NCBI GenBank assembly: GCA_947259045.1
Contig: CAMYKZ010000055.1
Location: 1 to 36,011, forward strand
Length of the DNA: 36,011 bases
Direction: 5' to 3'
Source: an uncultured Afifella sp.
Lineage (GTDB): Bacteria; Pseudomonadota; Alphaproteobacteria; Rhizobiales; Afifellaceae
Of this stretch, positions 9,346-17,177 are shown piece after piece. The position numbers were made by a program, and so were the translations under genes. The notes below the pieces were generated by a model that did no database searches, was not told the origin of the DNA, and worked only from the letters and a program-made list of their open reading frames with translations. How positions within the stretch are numbered: the first letter of the stretch is position 1; every line of letters starts with the position of its first letter.

Positions 9346-9921
9346 TTATCCGATGCGGATTGTGTTATCATCAATGAATGTGAATTCCGGGATCGCCAGA
9401 TTTTCCGGCGCCGGGCCTTTGCGGATGCGGCCGGCCGTATCGTAGTGCGACCCGTGGCAAGGGCAGAACCAGCCACCGAAATCACCCTGCTCGCCAATCG
9501 GGATACAGCCGAAATGAGTGCAAACCCCGACCATCAGGATCCACTGTTCCTTGCCGGGCACGGTCCGGTTCTGGTCCGTCGCCTCGGCGTCGGCCGGAAG
9601 ATTGGCGTTGCGCGCTTCGGCGTCCTTGAGATCTTCAAGCGGAACCGCTTTCGCCTCGTCCATCTCTTTTTCGGTACGATTACGGATGAAAACCGGCTTG
9701 CCGCGCCATTTGACCTTGATCGACTGGCCCACCTCGATGGACGACACATCGACCTCGACAGAAGAAAGCGCCAGCGCCGAGGCATCCGGATTCATCTGGT
9801 CAATCAACGGCCAGACAAACGCGGCAGCACCAACTGCGCCGAAAGCGCCAGTTGCAATGTAAAGAAAATCACGACGGGTCGGATCCCCGTCAGATGCGTG
9901 ATCAGCGGTAGACTTGGTCAA
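9346..9921 (-). CDS. petA: Ubiquinol-cytochrome c reductase iron-sulfur (Rieske) subunit
   Basis: The Rieske protein carries a 2Fe-2S cluster with two Cys and two His ligands. Both motifs are present: CTHFGC at 134-139 and CPCHGSH at 153-159 (numbering from TTG 9921). The N-terminus has a twin-arginine-like RRDFLY at 16-21 followed by an uncleaved anchor helix. The start is probably TTG 9921, with GAGAGGG at 9934-9928 six nt upstream, giving [20 protein letters not shown], which matches alphaproteobacterial relatives. An ATG at 9939 or a further upstream start would add residues with no family match. First gene of petABC. Confidence 0.94.
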   Translation of the reverse strand: MTKSTADHASDGDPTRRDFLYIATGAFGAVGAAAFVWPLIDQMNPDASALALSSVEVDVSSIEVGQSIKVKWRGKPVFIRNRTEKEMDEAKAVPLEDLKDAEARNANLPADAEATDQNRTVPGKEQWILMVGVCTHFGCIPIGEQGDFGGWFCPCHGSHYDTAGRIRKGPAPENLAIPEFTFIDDNTIRIG

Positions 9922-9987
9922 GGCTTGCCCTCTCAACATCCCATTTGCGCCGGCGGACCGACACAATAATAGAGCCAATTACCCCGC

Positions 9988-10016
9988 CTTATGGTCTGAG
10001 ACCAAGCGTAAAGCAA
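9988..10016 (-). promoter_or_regulatory. Candidate petABC promoter with overlapping dyad
   Basis: Reading the minus strand, TTGCTT (10016-10011) and CATAAG (9993-9988) are 17 nt apart, about 67 nt before the chosen petA start. A perfect 6-1-6 inverted repeat TGGTCTGAGACCA at 9992-10004 lies across the spacer and the edge of the -10, the position expected for a repressor operator. Both hexamers are imperfect, so the call is tentative. Confidence 0.35.
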
Positions 10017-10114
10017 CCGGCATTCCAATCGAATGGCGTTTTGTCACCGATCAGAATAACTGTCCAGTCGCACGATTGCCGCAAGGCACAATGTCGCAAG
10101 CAGATCGGCCCGCC

Positions 10115-11995
10115 CTATTCAGCCGGAATGGTCATATTGTCAGCCGGCGCGTCAACGCGGCTGAGATCGATGAAGCCGCCGGACTGGCGGTTCCACAGCC
10201 TTGAATAAAGCCCGCCCTGCTCCAGCAGGCTCTCGTGGCTGCCCTGTTCCACGATCTGTCCGTGATCCATCACCACCAATCTGTCCATGGCGGCAATTGT
10301 CGACAAACGGTGTGCAATGGCAATCACGGTCTTGCCGTGCATCAGCCGGTCGAGATTGTCCTGGATCGCCGCTTCGACCTCCGAATCAAGCGCCGACGTC
10401 GCCTCGTCCAGAATCAGCACCGGCGCGTCCTTGAGCATCACTCTGGCAATTGCGATGCGCTGTCGCTGGCCGCCCGACAGCTTGACGCCGCGTTCGCCGA
10501 CATAGGCGTCATAACCAGACCGCCCGCCCGGATCGACAAGATCGGGAATGAACAGATCCGCTCGCGCCTCAGTGGCTGCACGCTGCACCTCCCGGTCGCC
10601 GGCCTGCGGCCGACCGTAGCGGATATTGTCGCGCACCGAGCGGTGCAGCAAGGACGTGTCCTGTGTCACCACGCCGATCGACGCGCGCAGCGAATTCTGG
10701 CTGATGGCGGCAATATCCTGATCGTCGATCAGAATGCGGCCGCCTTCCAGATCGTAGAACCGCAAAAGCAGATTGACCAAAGTCGACTTGCCGGCCCCGG
10801 ACGGGCCGACCAGGCCGATTTTTTCACCGGGCTCGATAACCAGATCCAGATCATCCAGAACGCCCGCATCCTGGCCATAGTGAAAGCGGACATGGTCGAA
10901 CCGGATTTTACCGGCACTGACCTTTAACGGCACGGCGTCGTCCTGATCGACCACCGATATCGGTTGCGAGATGGTTTCAATGCCGTTTTCCACCACACCG
11001 ATATTCTCAAACAGCGAGGTCACGGTACGCAGCACCCAGCCCGACATCTGATTGATGCGAATCACAAGTCCGCCGGCGATTGCGATGGCGCCGGCTGTCA
11101 GACCGCCATCGGCCCAGACCATGACAGCGATTGCGCCAGTCGCGAAAATCATAACGCCATTGATTGCCGTCAGCATGACGGTCATCGAAACGATCGCCCG
11201 CATCAACTGGCGAAAGGCATGCAGGTGCCGCTTGAAGGCTTCAAGCGCGAAGCGATCCTCAAACTCCGCATGGGCGAACAGTTTGACCGACTGGATATTG
11301 GTATAGGAATCGACGATCCGGCCCGACAGTGCGGAATTGGCCTCAGAAAGCGCTGCTGAACGCCCGCGCACGCCCGGCACCATGAAGCCGATCACCGCGA
11401 TATAGGCCAATGACCAGCCGGCCAGCGGCAACAGCAGCCGCCAGTCCAGCGCGATGAAAAGCACGACCGTCGCAACCAGCTGGATGGCGAGGAACCAGAT
11501 ACCGTCAATCACATTGATCACGCTCTCGCGCAGCGCCGGTCCGGTCTGGGTCACCTTCTGGGCAATGCGTCCGGCAAAATCGTTCTGGAAATAGGCCAGG
11601 CTCTGGCGCAGCACATAGCGGTGCGAGTGCCAGCGCACCAGATTGGTGAGCCCCGGCACAAGCGCCAGGTTGGTCAGCCCGCGCGACGCCAGCACCGAAA
11701 CCGGCCGCAGCACAAGCACCACGAACGCCATAGCGGCCAGCGCCCAGCCATGGGTGGCGAAAAACGCCTCAGCCGGTGTCTGATTGACCCAGTCCACCAG
11801 GAATCCGACAAAAACATAGAGCGAAAATTCCGACAGGGCCGCAATCAGCGTGACGGCCAGGGTCAACGCGATCAGCCGGCTGTGCGGCATCAGAAAGTGG
11901 CTGAAAAACGCACCAGCCTTGTCGGGCGGCCGCACGACCTCATCAATCCGCAGGGCGTCAAGCAGCGCCTCCATATAGGCGTACAGTTTCGTCAC
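10115..11995 (-). CDS. ABC exporter half-transporter (permease-ATPase fusion), copy 1
   Basis: This MsbA/LmrA-type protein of 626 residues has an N-terminal six-helix membrane domain (about 45-340) and a C-terminal nucleotide-binding domain with Walker A GLVGPSGAGKST, signature LSGGQRQR, Walker B VLILDEATSALD and the H-loop AHRLST. It would export lipid or a hydrophobic compound; the substrate cannot be inferred. The start is a GTG at 11995 with GGAAAGG about 6 nt upstream; ATG 11974 is an alternative. The open frame runs further upstream but into sequence that does not look like protein. It lies 118 bp after a clear paralogue on the same strand. Confidence 0.9.
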   Translation of the reverse strand: MTKLYAYMEALLDALRIDEVVRPPDKAGAFFSHFLMPHSRLIALTLAVTLIAALSEFSLYVFVGFLVDWVNQTPAEAFFATHGWALAAMAFVVLVLRPVSVLASRGLTNLALVPGLTNLVRWHSHRYVLRQSLAYFQNDFAGRIAQKVTQTGPALRESVINVIDGIWFLAIQLVATVVLFIALDWRLLLPLAGWSLAYIAVIGFMVPGVRGRSAALSEANSALSGRIVDSYTNIQSVKLFAHAEFEDRFALEAFKRHLHAFRQLMRAIVSMTVMLTAINGVMIFATGAIAVMVWADGGLTAGAIAIAGGLVIRINQMSGWVLRTVTSLFENIGVVENGIETISQPISVVDQDDAVPLKVSAGKIRFDHVRFHYGQDAGVLDDLDLVIEPGEKIGLVGPSGAGKSTLVNLLLRFYDLEGGRILIDDQDIAAISQNSLRASIGVVTQDTSLLHRSVRDNIRYGRPQAGDREVQRAATEARADLFIPDLVDPGGRSGYDAYVGERGVKLSGGQRQRIAIARVMLKDAPVLILDEATSALDSEVEAAIQDNLDRLMHGKTVIAIAHRLSTIAAMDRLVVMDHGQIVEQGSHESLLEQGGLYSRLWNRQSGGFIDLSRVDAPADNMTIPAE

Positions 11996-12113
11996 ATCGG
12001 CCTTTCCCGACCCGAATCCGGTCGCAAGATCACATGATAACAGAAAGGGCGGATGGCGGGGCCGACAAGATGTACCGGCCGAATTCGCCTTTTCACCGCA
12101 ACCGGCGGCGGAG

Positions 12114-13973
12114 CTATTGCGCCGCGGTCTGTTTGCCGCCAACCTCGCCCAAATCGAGAAAGCCGCCCGATTGCCGCCGCCACAGGCGGGCATAAAGGCC
12201 GCCCTGCTCCAGCAAGGCATCGTGGCTGCCCTCTTCGACGATCCGGCCCTGGTCCATCACCACCAACCGGTCCATCGCCGCGATCGTCGACAACCGGTGA
12301 GCGATGGCAATCACCGTCTTGCCCTGCATCAATTGCGCCAGGCTGTCCTGGATCACGGCTTCGACTTCCGAATCCAGCGCCGATGTCGCTTCATCGAGGA
12401 CCAGGATCGGCGCATCCTTCAGGATCACCCGGGCAATCGCAATCCGCTGCCGCTGGCCGCCCGACAATTTGACGCCGCGCTCTCCGACATGCGCATCCAG
12501 TCCCGTGCGGCCCCTGAAATCGACCAGATCGGGGATGAACTGATCGGCCCGGGCCAGCCGCGCCGCCTCGGCAATCTGCGCGTCGTTCGCGCCGGGGTGA
12601 CCATAGGCGATATTATCGCGAACCGAGCGGTGCAGCAGCGACGTGTCCTGGGTCACCACGCCGATCGCCGCCCGCAGACTGTCCTGTGTCACATGGGCCA
12701 GATCCTGACCGTCAATCAGGATCCGCCCGCCTTCCAGGTCGTAAAACCGGAGCAGCAGATTGACCATCGTCGACTTGCCGGCGCCGGAGGGCCCGACCAG
12801 GCCGATCTTTTCACCGGCGGCGATCGCCAGCGACAGTTCGTCGATCACGCCGGCGTCGCGGCCATAGTGAAAGCGCACATGGTCGAAGCGGATCGCGCCG
12901 GGGCCGACCGTCAGCGGAATGGCGGTCGCACTGTCGAGGATGGTGTGCGGCACGGAAATCGTTTCCATGCCTTCCTGCACCGTGCCGATATCCTCAAAGA
13001 TGCCGGTGACGACCCACATGATCCAGCCGGACATGTTGGAAATCCGGATCGCCAGCCCTGTCGTCAGGGCGATCGCGCCGAGCGACAGGCCGCCCTGCAT
13101 CCAAAGCCAGACCGCCAGCACGCCGGTGCCGCCCATCAGCGCGCCGTTGAGAATGAACACGGCAATATTCAGACCGGTAATGTAGCGCATCTCATCGAGG
13201 AACTTCGCCGTATGATCGGCCAGCGCCTCGCGGGCATAACTATCTTCGCGGTCGGCATGGGCGAACAGCTTGACCGTCTGCACATTGGTGTAACTGTCGA
13301 CGATCCGGCCATTCAGCATCGAACGGGCATCCGACATGATCTTGGAGCGCGCCTGGATCCGCGGCACGAACCAGACCAGCGTGGCGAGATAACCGGCAAA
13401 CCAGATAATCAGCGGCACGGTCAGCCGCCAATCCAGTTCCGCAAACAGCACCAGGGCGCTGAGCGCATAAACGGCGACAAACCAGATCGCGTCGACGACC
13501 TGCATCACCGACTGGCGCAGCGCCGGCCCGGTCTGCATCACCCGGCTGGCGATTCGGCCGGCGAAATCGTTGGCAAAAAACGTCACCGACTGGCGCAGCA
13601 CATGACGGTGCGCCTGCCAGCGCACCAGGTTGGTGAACGAGGGAACGACGAGCTGGTTGGTCAGCGTCTCGTGCAGGCTGAAGACCAGAGGCCGCAGCAC
13701 CAGAACCACGACGAGCATCCACAAAAGCGTCATGCCATGATCGGCCATCAGCTGCTGCGGCGAGGAAGACCCGAGCAGATCGACCAGGTCGCCAACGAAT
13801 TTCAGCAGCGAAACCTCAATCAGCGCACCGATCAGGCCGGTGGTCAGAACGGCTGCAAGACCCGGCCAGACCTGGCGGATATAATGGATATAGAAGCGCC
13901 ACAGACCGACGGGCGGCGTCGCCGCGGCAGGCACTTTCAGGGGATCGATCAGACGTTCGAAAAAAGACAACAT
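12114..13973 (-). CDS. ABC exporter half-transporter (permease-ATPase fusion), copy 2
   Basis: This 619-residue fusion of a six-helix exporter domain and an ATPase domain has Walker A GLVGPSGAGKST, signature LSGGQRQR and Walker B ILVLDEATSALD. It is clearly homologous to the next gene over its whole length, including near-identical runs such as GVVTQDTSLLHRSVRDNI. Both copies keep the catalytic Glu after Walker B, so neither site is obviously degenerate. The two could form a heterodimer or be independent homodimers. ATG 13973 lacks a strong ribosome site. The opposite strand is open along nearly the entire gene, a shadow of its codon bias. Confidence 0.92.
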   Translation of the reverse strand: MLSFFERLIDPLKVPAAATPPVGLWRFYIHYIRQVWPGLAAVLTTGLIGALIEVSLLKFVGDLVDLLGSSSPQQLMADHGMTLLWMLVVVLVLRPLVFSLHETLTNQLVVPSFTNLVRWQAHRHVLRQSVTFFANDFAGRIASRVMQTGPALRQSVMQVVDAIWFVAVYALSALVLFAELDWRLTVPLIIWFAGYLATLVWFVPRIQARSKIMSDARSMLNGRIVDSYTNVQTVKLFAHADREDSYAREALADHTAKFLDEMRYITGLNIAVFILNGALMGGTGVLAVWLWMQGGLSLGAIALTTGLAIRISNMSGWIMWVVTGIFEDIGTVQEGMETISVPHTILDSATAIPLTVGPGAIRFDHVRFHYGRDAGVIDELSLAIAAGEKIGLVGPSGAGKSTMVNLLLRFYDLEGGRILIDGQDLAHVTQDSLRAAIGVVTQDTSLLHRSVRDNIAYGHPGANDAQIAEAARLARADQFIPDLVDFRGRTGLDAHVGERGVKLSGGQRQRIAIARVILKDAPILVLDEATSALDSEVEAVIQDSLAQLMQGKTVIAIAHRLSTIAAMDRLVVMDQGRIVEEGSHDALLEQGGLYARLWRRQSGGFLDLGEVGGKQTAAQ

Positions 13974-14335
13974 GGCTCAAATCCGGCGTGAGGGAACTTC
14001 GGGTTCCGGCCGAACGAGCGCAACGCGCAAAGACGACCGGTGTCAGGTAAGGGTGATGGTGTTTGGCATGGGCACCTCGGGTTCAAAATGAGCGACGCAA
14101 TATGGCACTCGGCACAATGAAAACGCATCAAAAAGAAAACGCATCAAACCTGTGCCGCCAAGCAGCACAGGCCTGAAACGTGTTTACGCCTGGATGACAT
14201 CATACGCAACGCGATGCCAAACTGGATCATACGCCGGCGGCGCGAACGCCGCTTTGATCCGCAGACGTAATTCTTGTGCCAACAAGTTGACGTTTTCATG
14301 GCAGGAATGAAAATGGCCCCGGAAAAAGGCCGTCA
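13974..14335. promoter_or_regulatory. Divergent intergenic region with direct and inverted repeats
   Basis: These 362 bases lie between the ABC exporter gene (leftward) and trmL (rightward) and hold no gene I can support. Visible structure: a 14-bp direct repeat GAAAACGCATCAAA at 14119-14132 and 14135-14148; a hairpin CCTGTGC/GCACAGG at 14149-14155 and 14165-14171 with a 9-nt loop; a hairpin GCGGCG/CGCCGC at 14237-14242 and 14247-14252; and TTTTCAT/ATGAAAA at 14293-14299 and 14307-14313, just before trmL. These are likely control elements for one or both genes, but their function is not shown. Confidence 0.4.
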
Positions 14336-14794
14336 ATGATCCATCTCGCCCTCTACCAGCCGGATATCCCGCAGAACACCGGCACGCTTTTGCGGCTCGG
14401 CGCCTGCCTGTCCGTGCCGGTTCATATCGTCCATCCGGCCAGTTTCGCGCTCACCGACCGCAATCTGAAACGTGCCGGCATGGATTATCTCGACCGCGCC
14501 GCCCTTACCGAACACAGGGACTGGGCCGCGTTCCAGGCCTGGCGCAGGGAGCATGGCCACCGGCTGGTCGCCCTGACGACAGAAGCAGCGGCGGCCTATA
14601 CCGGTTTCGCGTTCCGGCCCGGCGACGTGCTGCTGCTCGGCCGCGAATCCGCCGGCCTGCCCGATGATGTGCATGCGGCGGCCGATGCCAGGCTGACGAT
14701 CCCGCAGACGGCAGGCACCCGTTCGCTCAACGTCGCCATCGCCGGCGGCATGGCGGTCGGCGAAGCGCTGCGGCAACTGGGCGGGTTTGCCTGA
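14336..14794 (+). CDS. trmL: tRNA (cytidine/uridine-34-2'-O)-methyltransferase TrmL
   Basis: TrmL methylates the 2'-OH of the wobble base in tRNA-Leu isoacceptors using SAM. This small SPOUT enzyme of 152 residues has the family N-terminus LALYQPDIPQNTGTLLRLGA, the central GDVLLLGRESAGLPDDV and the knot motif IPQTAGTRSLNVAIAGGMAVGEALRQ. Length and motif order match the family. An AAAAAGG-type ribosome site lies about 7 nt before the ATG. The stop is immediately followed by an in-phase-shifted coding-like fragment (next entry). Confidence 0.95.
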   Translation: MIHLALYQPDIPQNTGTLLRLGACLSVPVHIVHPASFALTDRNLKRAGMDYLDRAALTEHRDWAAFQAWRREHGHRLVALTTEAAAAYTGFAFRPGDVLLLGRESAGLPDDVHAAADARLTIPQTAGTRSLNVAIAGGMAVGEALRQLGGFA

Positions 14795-15012
14795 AGAACG
14801 AGAACTGGCTCGACGACGTTGAAGCCCCGCTTTCCGCAGAACAGTTTGTCGCCATGCTGAAGATCACAGCCCTGGACATTGACGGGGACGGCAATGTGGG
14901 CTTCTGGTTTGACGATGGTGAAACGCCAACGCAATCAGGCCTGTTCTGGGGCCACACGATCAATGTTTCGATGACTGACGGCACATTTACCAGTGCCGGA
15001 ATGATGGGCTAG
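14791..15012 (+). pseudogene. Start-less coding fragment, C-terminus of a DUF2262/DUF6985-like protein (tentative)
   Basis: From about 14791 a frame offset from trmL reads ~73 residues to a stop at 15010-15012: KNENWLDDVEAPLSAEQF, then ITALDIDGDGNVGFWFDD, then GLFWGHTINVSMTDG. This has a protein-like composition and resembles, from memory, the C-terminal part of small DUF2262/DUF6985-type proteins with an LFWGH motif. No ATG, GTG or TTG starts it before the internal ATG 14854, which would give only 52 residues and cut a conserved-looking segment. Most simply a truncated remnant joined to the end of trmL; a short real protein from ATG 14854 is possible. Confidence 0.4.
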
Positions 15013-15123
15013 TCTGTAGTTTGGTCATCTTGCATCTAAGTTCTCTCAATTCGCCTGCAAGCGCACCGGTCATCCCTCGCAGATCGCCACCGACATCAAA
15101 TTCATTTCCCTTAACTGCAGCCG

Positions 15124-15879
15124 TCAAGATGGCCCCGCCTCCGCCTTTTTCTTTCGCGCCTTTCGTGCCATCATGTTGAGACCTTCCACCAGGCCGGAAA
15201 AACTCATCGCCGCATAGACGTAGCCGCGCGGTACGTGGACGCCGAAACCGTCGGCGATCAGGGTCGTGCCGATCAACAGCAGGAAACCCAGCGCCAGCAT
15301 GACAATGGTCGGGTTGCGCTGGACGAAATCGGCCAGCGGGTCGGCGGCGATCAGCATCACGATGACGGCGACGATGACGGCGATGACCATGATCGGAACA
15401 TGTTCCGTCATGCCGACGGCGGTGACGATGCTGTCGATGGAAAACACCATGTCGAGCAGAATGATCTGCACCACGACGGCCGAGAAGGCAGCACCCACCG
15501 CGGGCGTGTCGTAAAGCGTCGGTGCCGGCTCCGGATCGACCAGATGATGGATCTCACGTGTCGCCTTCCAGACCAGAAACAGGCCGCCGGCGATCAGGAT
15601 CATGTCGCGCCAGGAAAACGACAGATCCATGATACTGAAAACCGGCTTTGTCAGCCCGACGATGAAGGCGATTGTGCCCAAGAGCACCAGCCGCATGACC
15701 AGCGCCAGGCCGATGCCGATCCGCCGGACGCGCGAGCGGTGCTCGTCCGGCAGCTTGTTCGTCAGAATGGCGATGAACACCAGATTGTCGATGCCGAGCA
15801 CCACCTCCAGGACAATCAAAGTGGCCAGGGCCGCCCAGGCAACCGGATCTGAAAAGATCATGATGAATTGTTGCAGCAT
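15124..15879 (-). CDS. TerC family integral membrane protein
   Basis: This 251-residue polytopic membrane protein has the TerC signature: an early [19 protein letters not shown] segment and a later [20 protein letters not shown] segment, each with the conserved acidic residue in a membrane helix. About seven helices are visible. Members are linked to tellurium resistance and, for some, to metal (Mn) export during membrane protein metallation; the substrate here is not determined. A strong GGAGG at 15890-15886 precedes the ATG by 6 nt. The C-terminus is lysine-rich. The gene is divergent from the tartrate dehydrogenase-like gene. Confidence 0.92.
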   Translation of the reverse strand: MLQQFIMIFSDPVAWAALATLIVLEVVLGIDNLVFIAILTNKLPDEHRSRVRRIGIGLALVMRLVLLGTIAFIVGLTKPVFSIMDLSFSWRDMILIAGGLFLVWKATREIHHLVDPEPAPTLYDTPAVGAAFSAVVVQIILLDMVFSIDSIVTAVGMTEHVPIMVIAVIVAVIVMLIAADPLADFVQRNPTIVMLALGFLLLIGTTLIADGFGVHVPRGYVYAAMSFSGLVEGLNMMARKARKKKAEAGPS

Positions 15880-15969
15880 GGTTTTCCTCCCGTCCGGACA
15901 GTCCTGCCGGTTCAGCTACCAGTGAAACACCGGGCCAGTCTTCGCAACCCCCGGCGCACCGCCAACGCG

Positions 15970-15985
15970 CCAACTATGGAGTTGG
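15970..15985. promoter_or_regulatory. Inverted repeat upstream of the dehydrogenase gene, candidate operator
   Basis: CCAACT (15970-15975), ATGG, AGTTGG (15980-15985) form a perfect 6-4-6 inverted repeat about 58 nt before the ATG at 16044 in the terC/dehydrogenase divergent gap. It could be an operator of a dimeric regulator. No convincing -35/-10 pair accompanies it. Confidence 0.3.
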
Positions 15986-16043
15986 TTCAAAAGCTCCCTC
16001 GGGTTAATTGATAAAGTCAAAACGCTCAAAATGAAGGGTATCG

Positions 16044-17120
16044 ATGAAAACATACAGGATTGCAGCCATCCCCGGTGACGGGATCGGAGCCGAGGTGATT
16101 TCGGCTGGCACCGAGGTGCTGAAGGCTGTGGCAAAGCGCCTGGACCAATTCGAGCTCCGCATCGATGAATTTGACTGGGGCGGTGAATATTACAAGATAC
16201 ATGGCCGAATGATGCCGGAGGACGGGCGTGAACAGATCCGGAATCATGATGCGATTCTGTTCGGCTCTGCCGGCTATCCCGACATTCCCGATCACATTAC
16301 GCTGTGGGGTTTGAGGCTCGCGATCTGCCAGCCATTCGATCAGTATGCCAATGTTCGGCCGACCCGTGTGCTGCCCGGCATCACGTCTCCGCTTCGCAAT
16401 GTGAATGACGGCGAACTCGACTGGGTGATTGTGCGCGAAAACTCAGAGGGTGAATATGCCGGCGTCGGCGGGCGTGTGCATCAGGGCTCACCTCTGGAAG
16501 TGGCAACCGACGTGGCCATGTTCACCCGTTCCGGTGTCGAGCGCATTATGCGGTTTGCCTTCAAGCTTGCGCAGTCGAGGCCGCGCAGGTTGCTCACGGT
16601 TGTCACCAAGTCCAACGCCCAGCGCCACGCCATGGTGATGTGGGATGAAATCGCAAATGAGATCGCGCAGGAATTTCCCGATGTGACCTGGGACAAAATG
16701 CTGGTCGACGCGATGACCACGCGAATGGTGATGAAGCCGGCTTCCATCGATACGGTGGTGGCGACAAACCTGCACGCCGATATCCTCTCAGACCTGGCAG
16801 CCGCATTTTCCGGTTCCCTGGGGATCGCGCCAACGGCGAATCTCAATCCGGAACGGAAATTCCCGTCGATGTTTGAACCGATCCACGGTTCCGCTTTCGA
16901 TATCATGGGGAAAGGGATCGCAAATCCGATTGGTACTTTCTGGTCAGGCGTCCTGCTACTGGAGCACCTGGGCGAACAGCAGGCGGCCGGCCGTCTCATG
17001 GATGCGATTGAACGCGTTACCGCCGATCCGCGCTATCACACGCCCGATCTTGGCGGCAGCGCCAGAACGGACGAAGTGACCGCTGCGGTGATTGAAGAAA
17101 TTCGCGGCGCCAACGTGTAA
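16044..17120 (+). CDS. Tartrate dehydrogenase/D-malate dehydrogenase family (beta-decarboxylating, NAD-dependent)
   Basis: This 358-residue member of the isocitrate/isopropylmalate dehydrogenase superfamily shows YRIAAIPGDGIGAEV at the start, NVRPTRVLPG and RENSEGEYAGVGGR substrate-site segments, TKSNAQRHAMVMW, the Mg-binding DAMTTRMVMKP/NLHADILSDLAAAFSGSLG region and the cofactor motif EPIHGSAFDIMGKGIANPIG. This pattern fits TtuC/DmlA-type enzymes, which oxidise L-tartrate or D-malate and may decarboxylate the product. The exact substrate cannot be told from motifs. ATG 16044 has GAAGGG 5 nt upstream. It stands just outside the aromatic gene set and is convergent with the LysR gene. Confidence 0.9.
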   Translation: MKTYRIAAIPGDGIGAEVISAGTEVLKAVAKRLDQFELRIDEFDWGGEYYKIHGRMMPEDGREQIRNHDAILFGSAGYPDIPDHITLWGLRLAICQPFDQYANVRPTRVLPGITSPLRNVNDGELDWVIVRENSEGEYAGVGGRVHQGSPLEVATDVAMFTRSGVERIMRFAFKLAQSRPRRLLTVVTKSNAQRHAMVMWDEIANEIAQEFPDVTWDKMLVDAMTTRMVMKPASIDTVVATNLHADILSDLAAAFSGSLGIAPTANLNPERKFPSMFEPIHGSAFDIMGKGIANPIGTFWSGVLLLEHLGEQQAAGRLMDAIERVTADPRYHTPDLGGSARTDEVTAAVIEEIRGANV

Positions 17121-17177
17121 TTCAGGGACGCCGGACAATCCGGTTCGTGAAGCGATCAGATGCCGGCCGAAGAATAA

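Noticed and set aside
12117..13991. A 624-codon open frame on the plus strand, antisense to the ABC exporter gene
   Set aside because: Its translation has a composition rich in His, Gln, Arg and Asp with no family-like motif, while the opposite strand encodes a complete ABC exporter. Long antisense frames are common in GC-rich genes.
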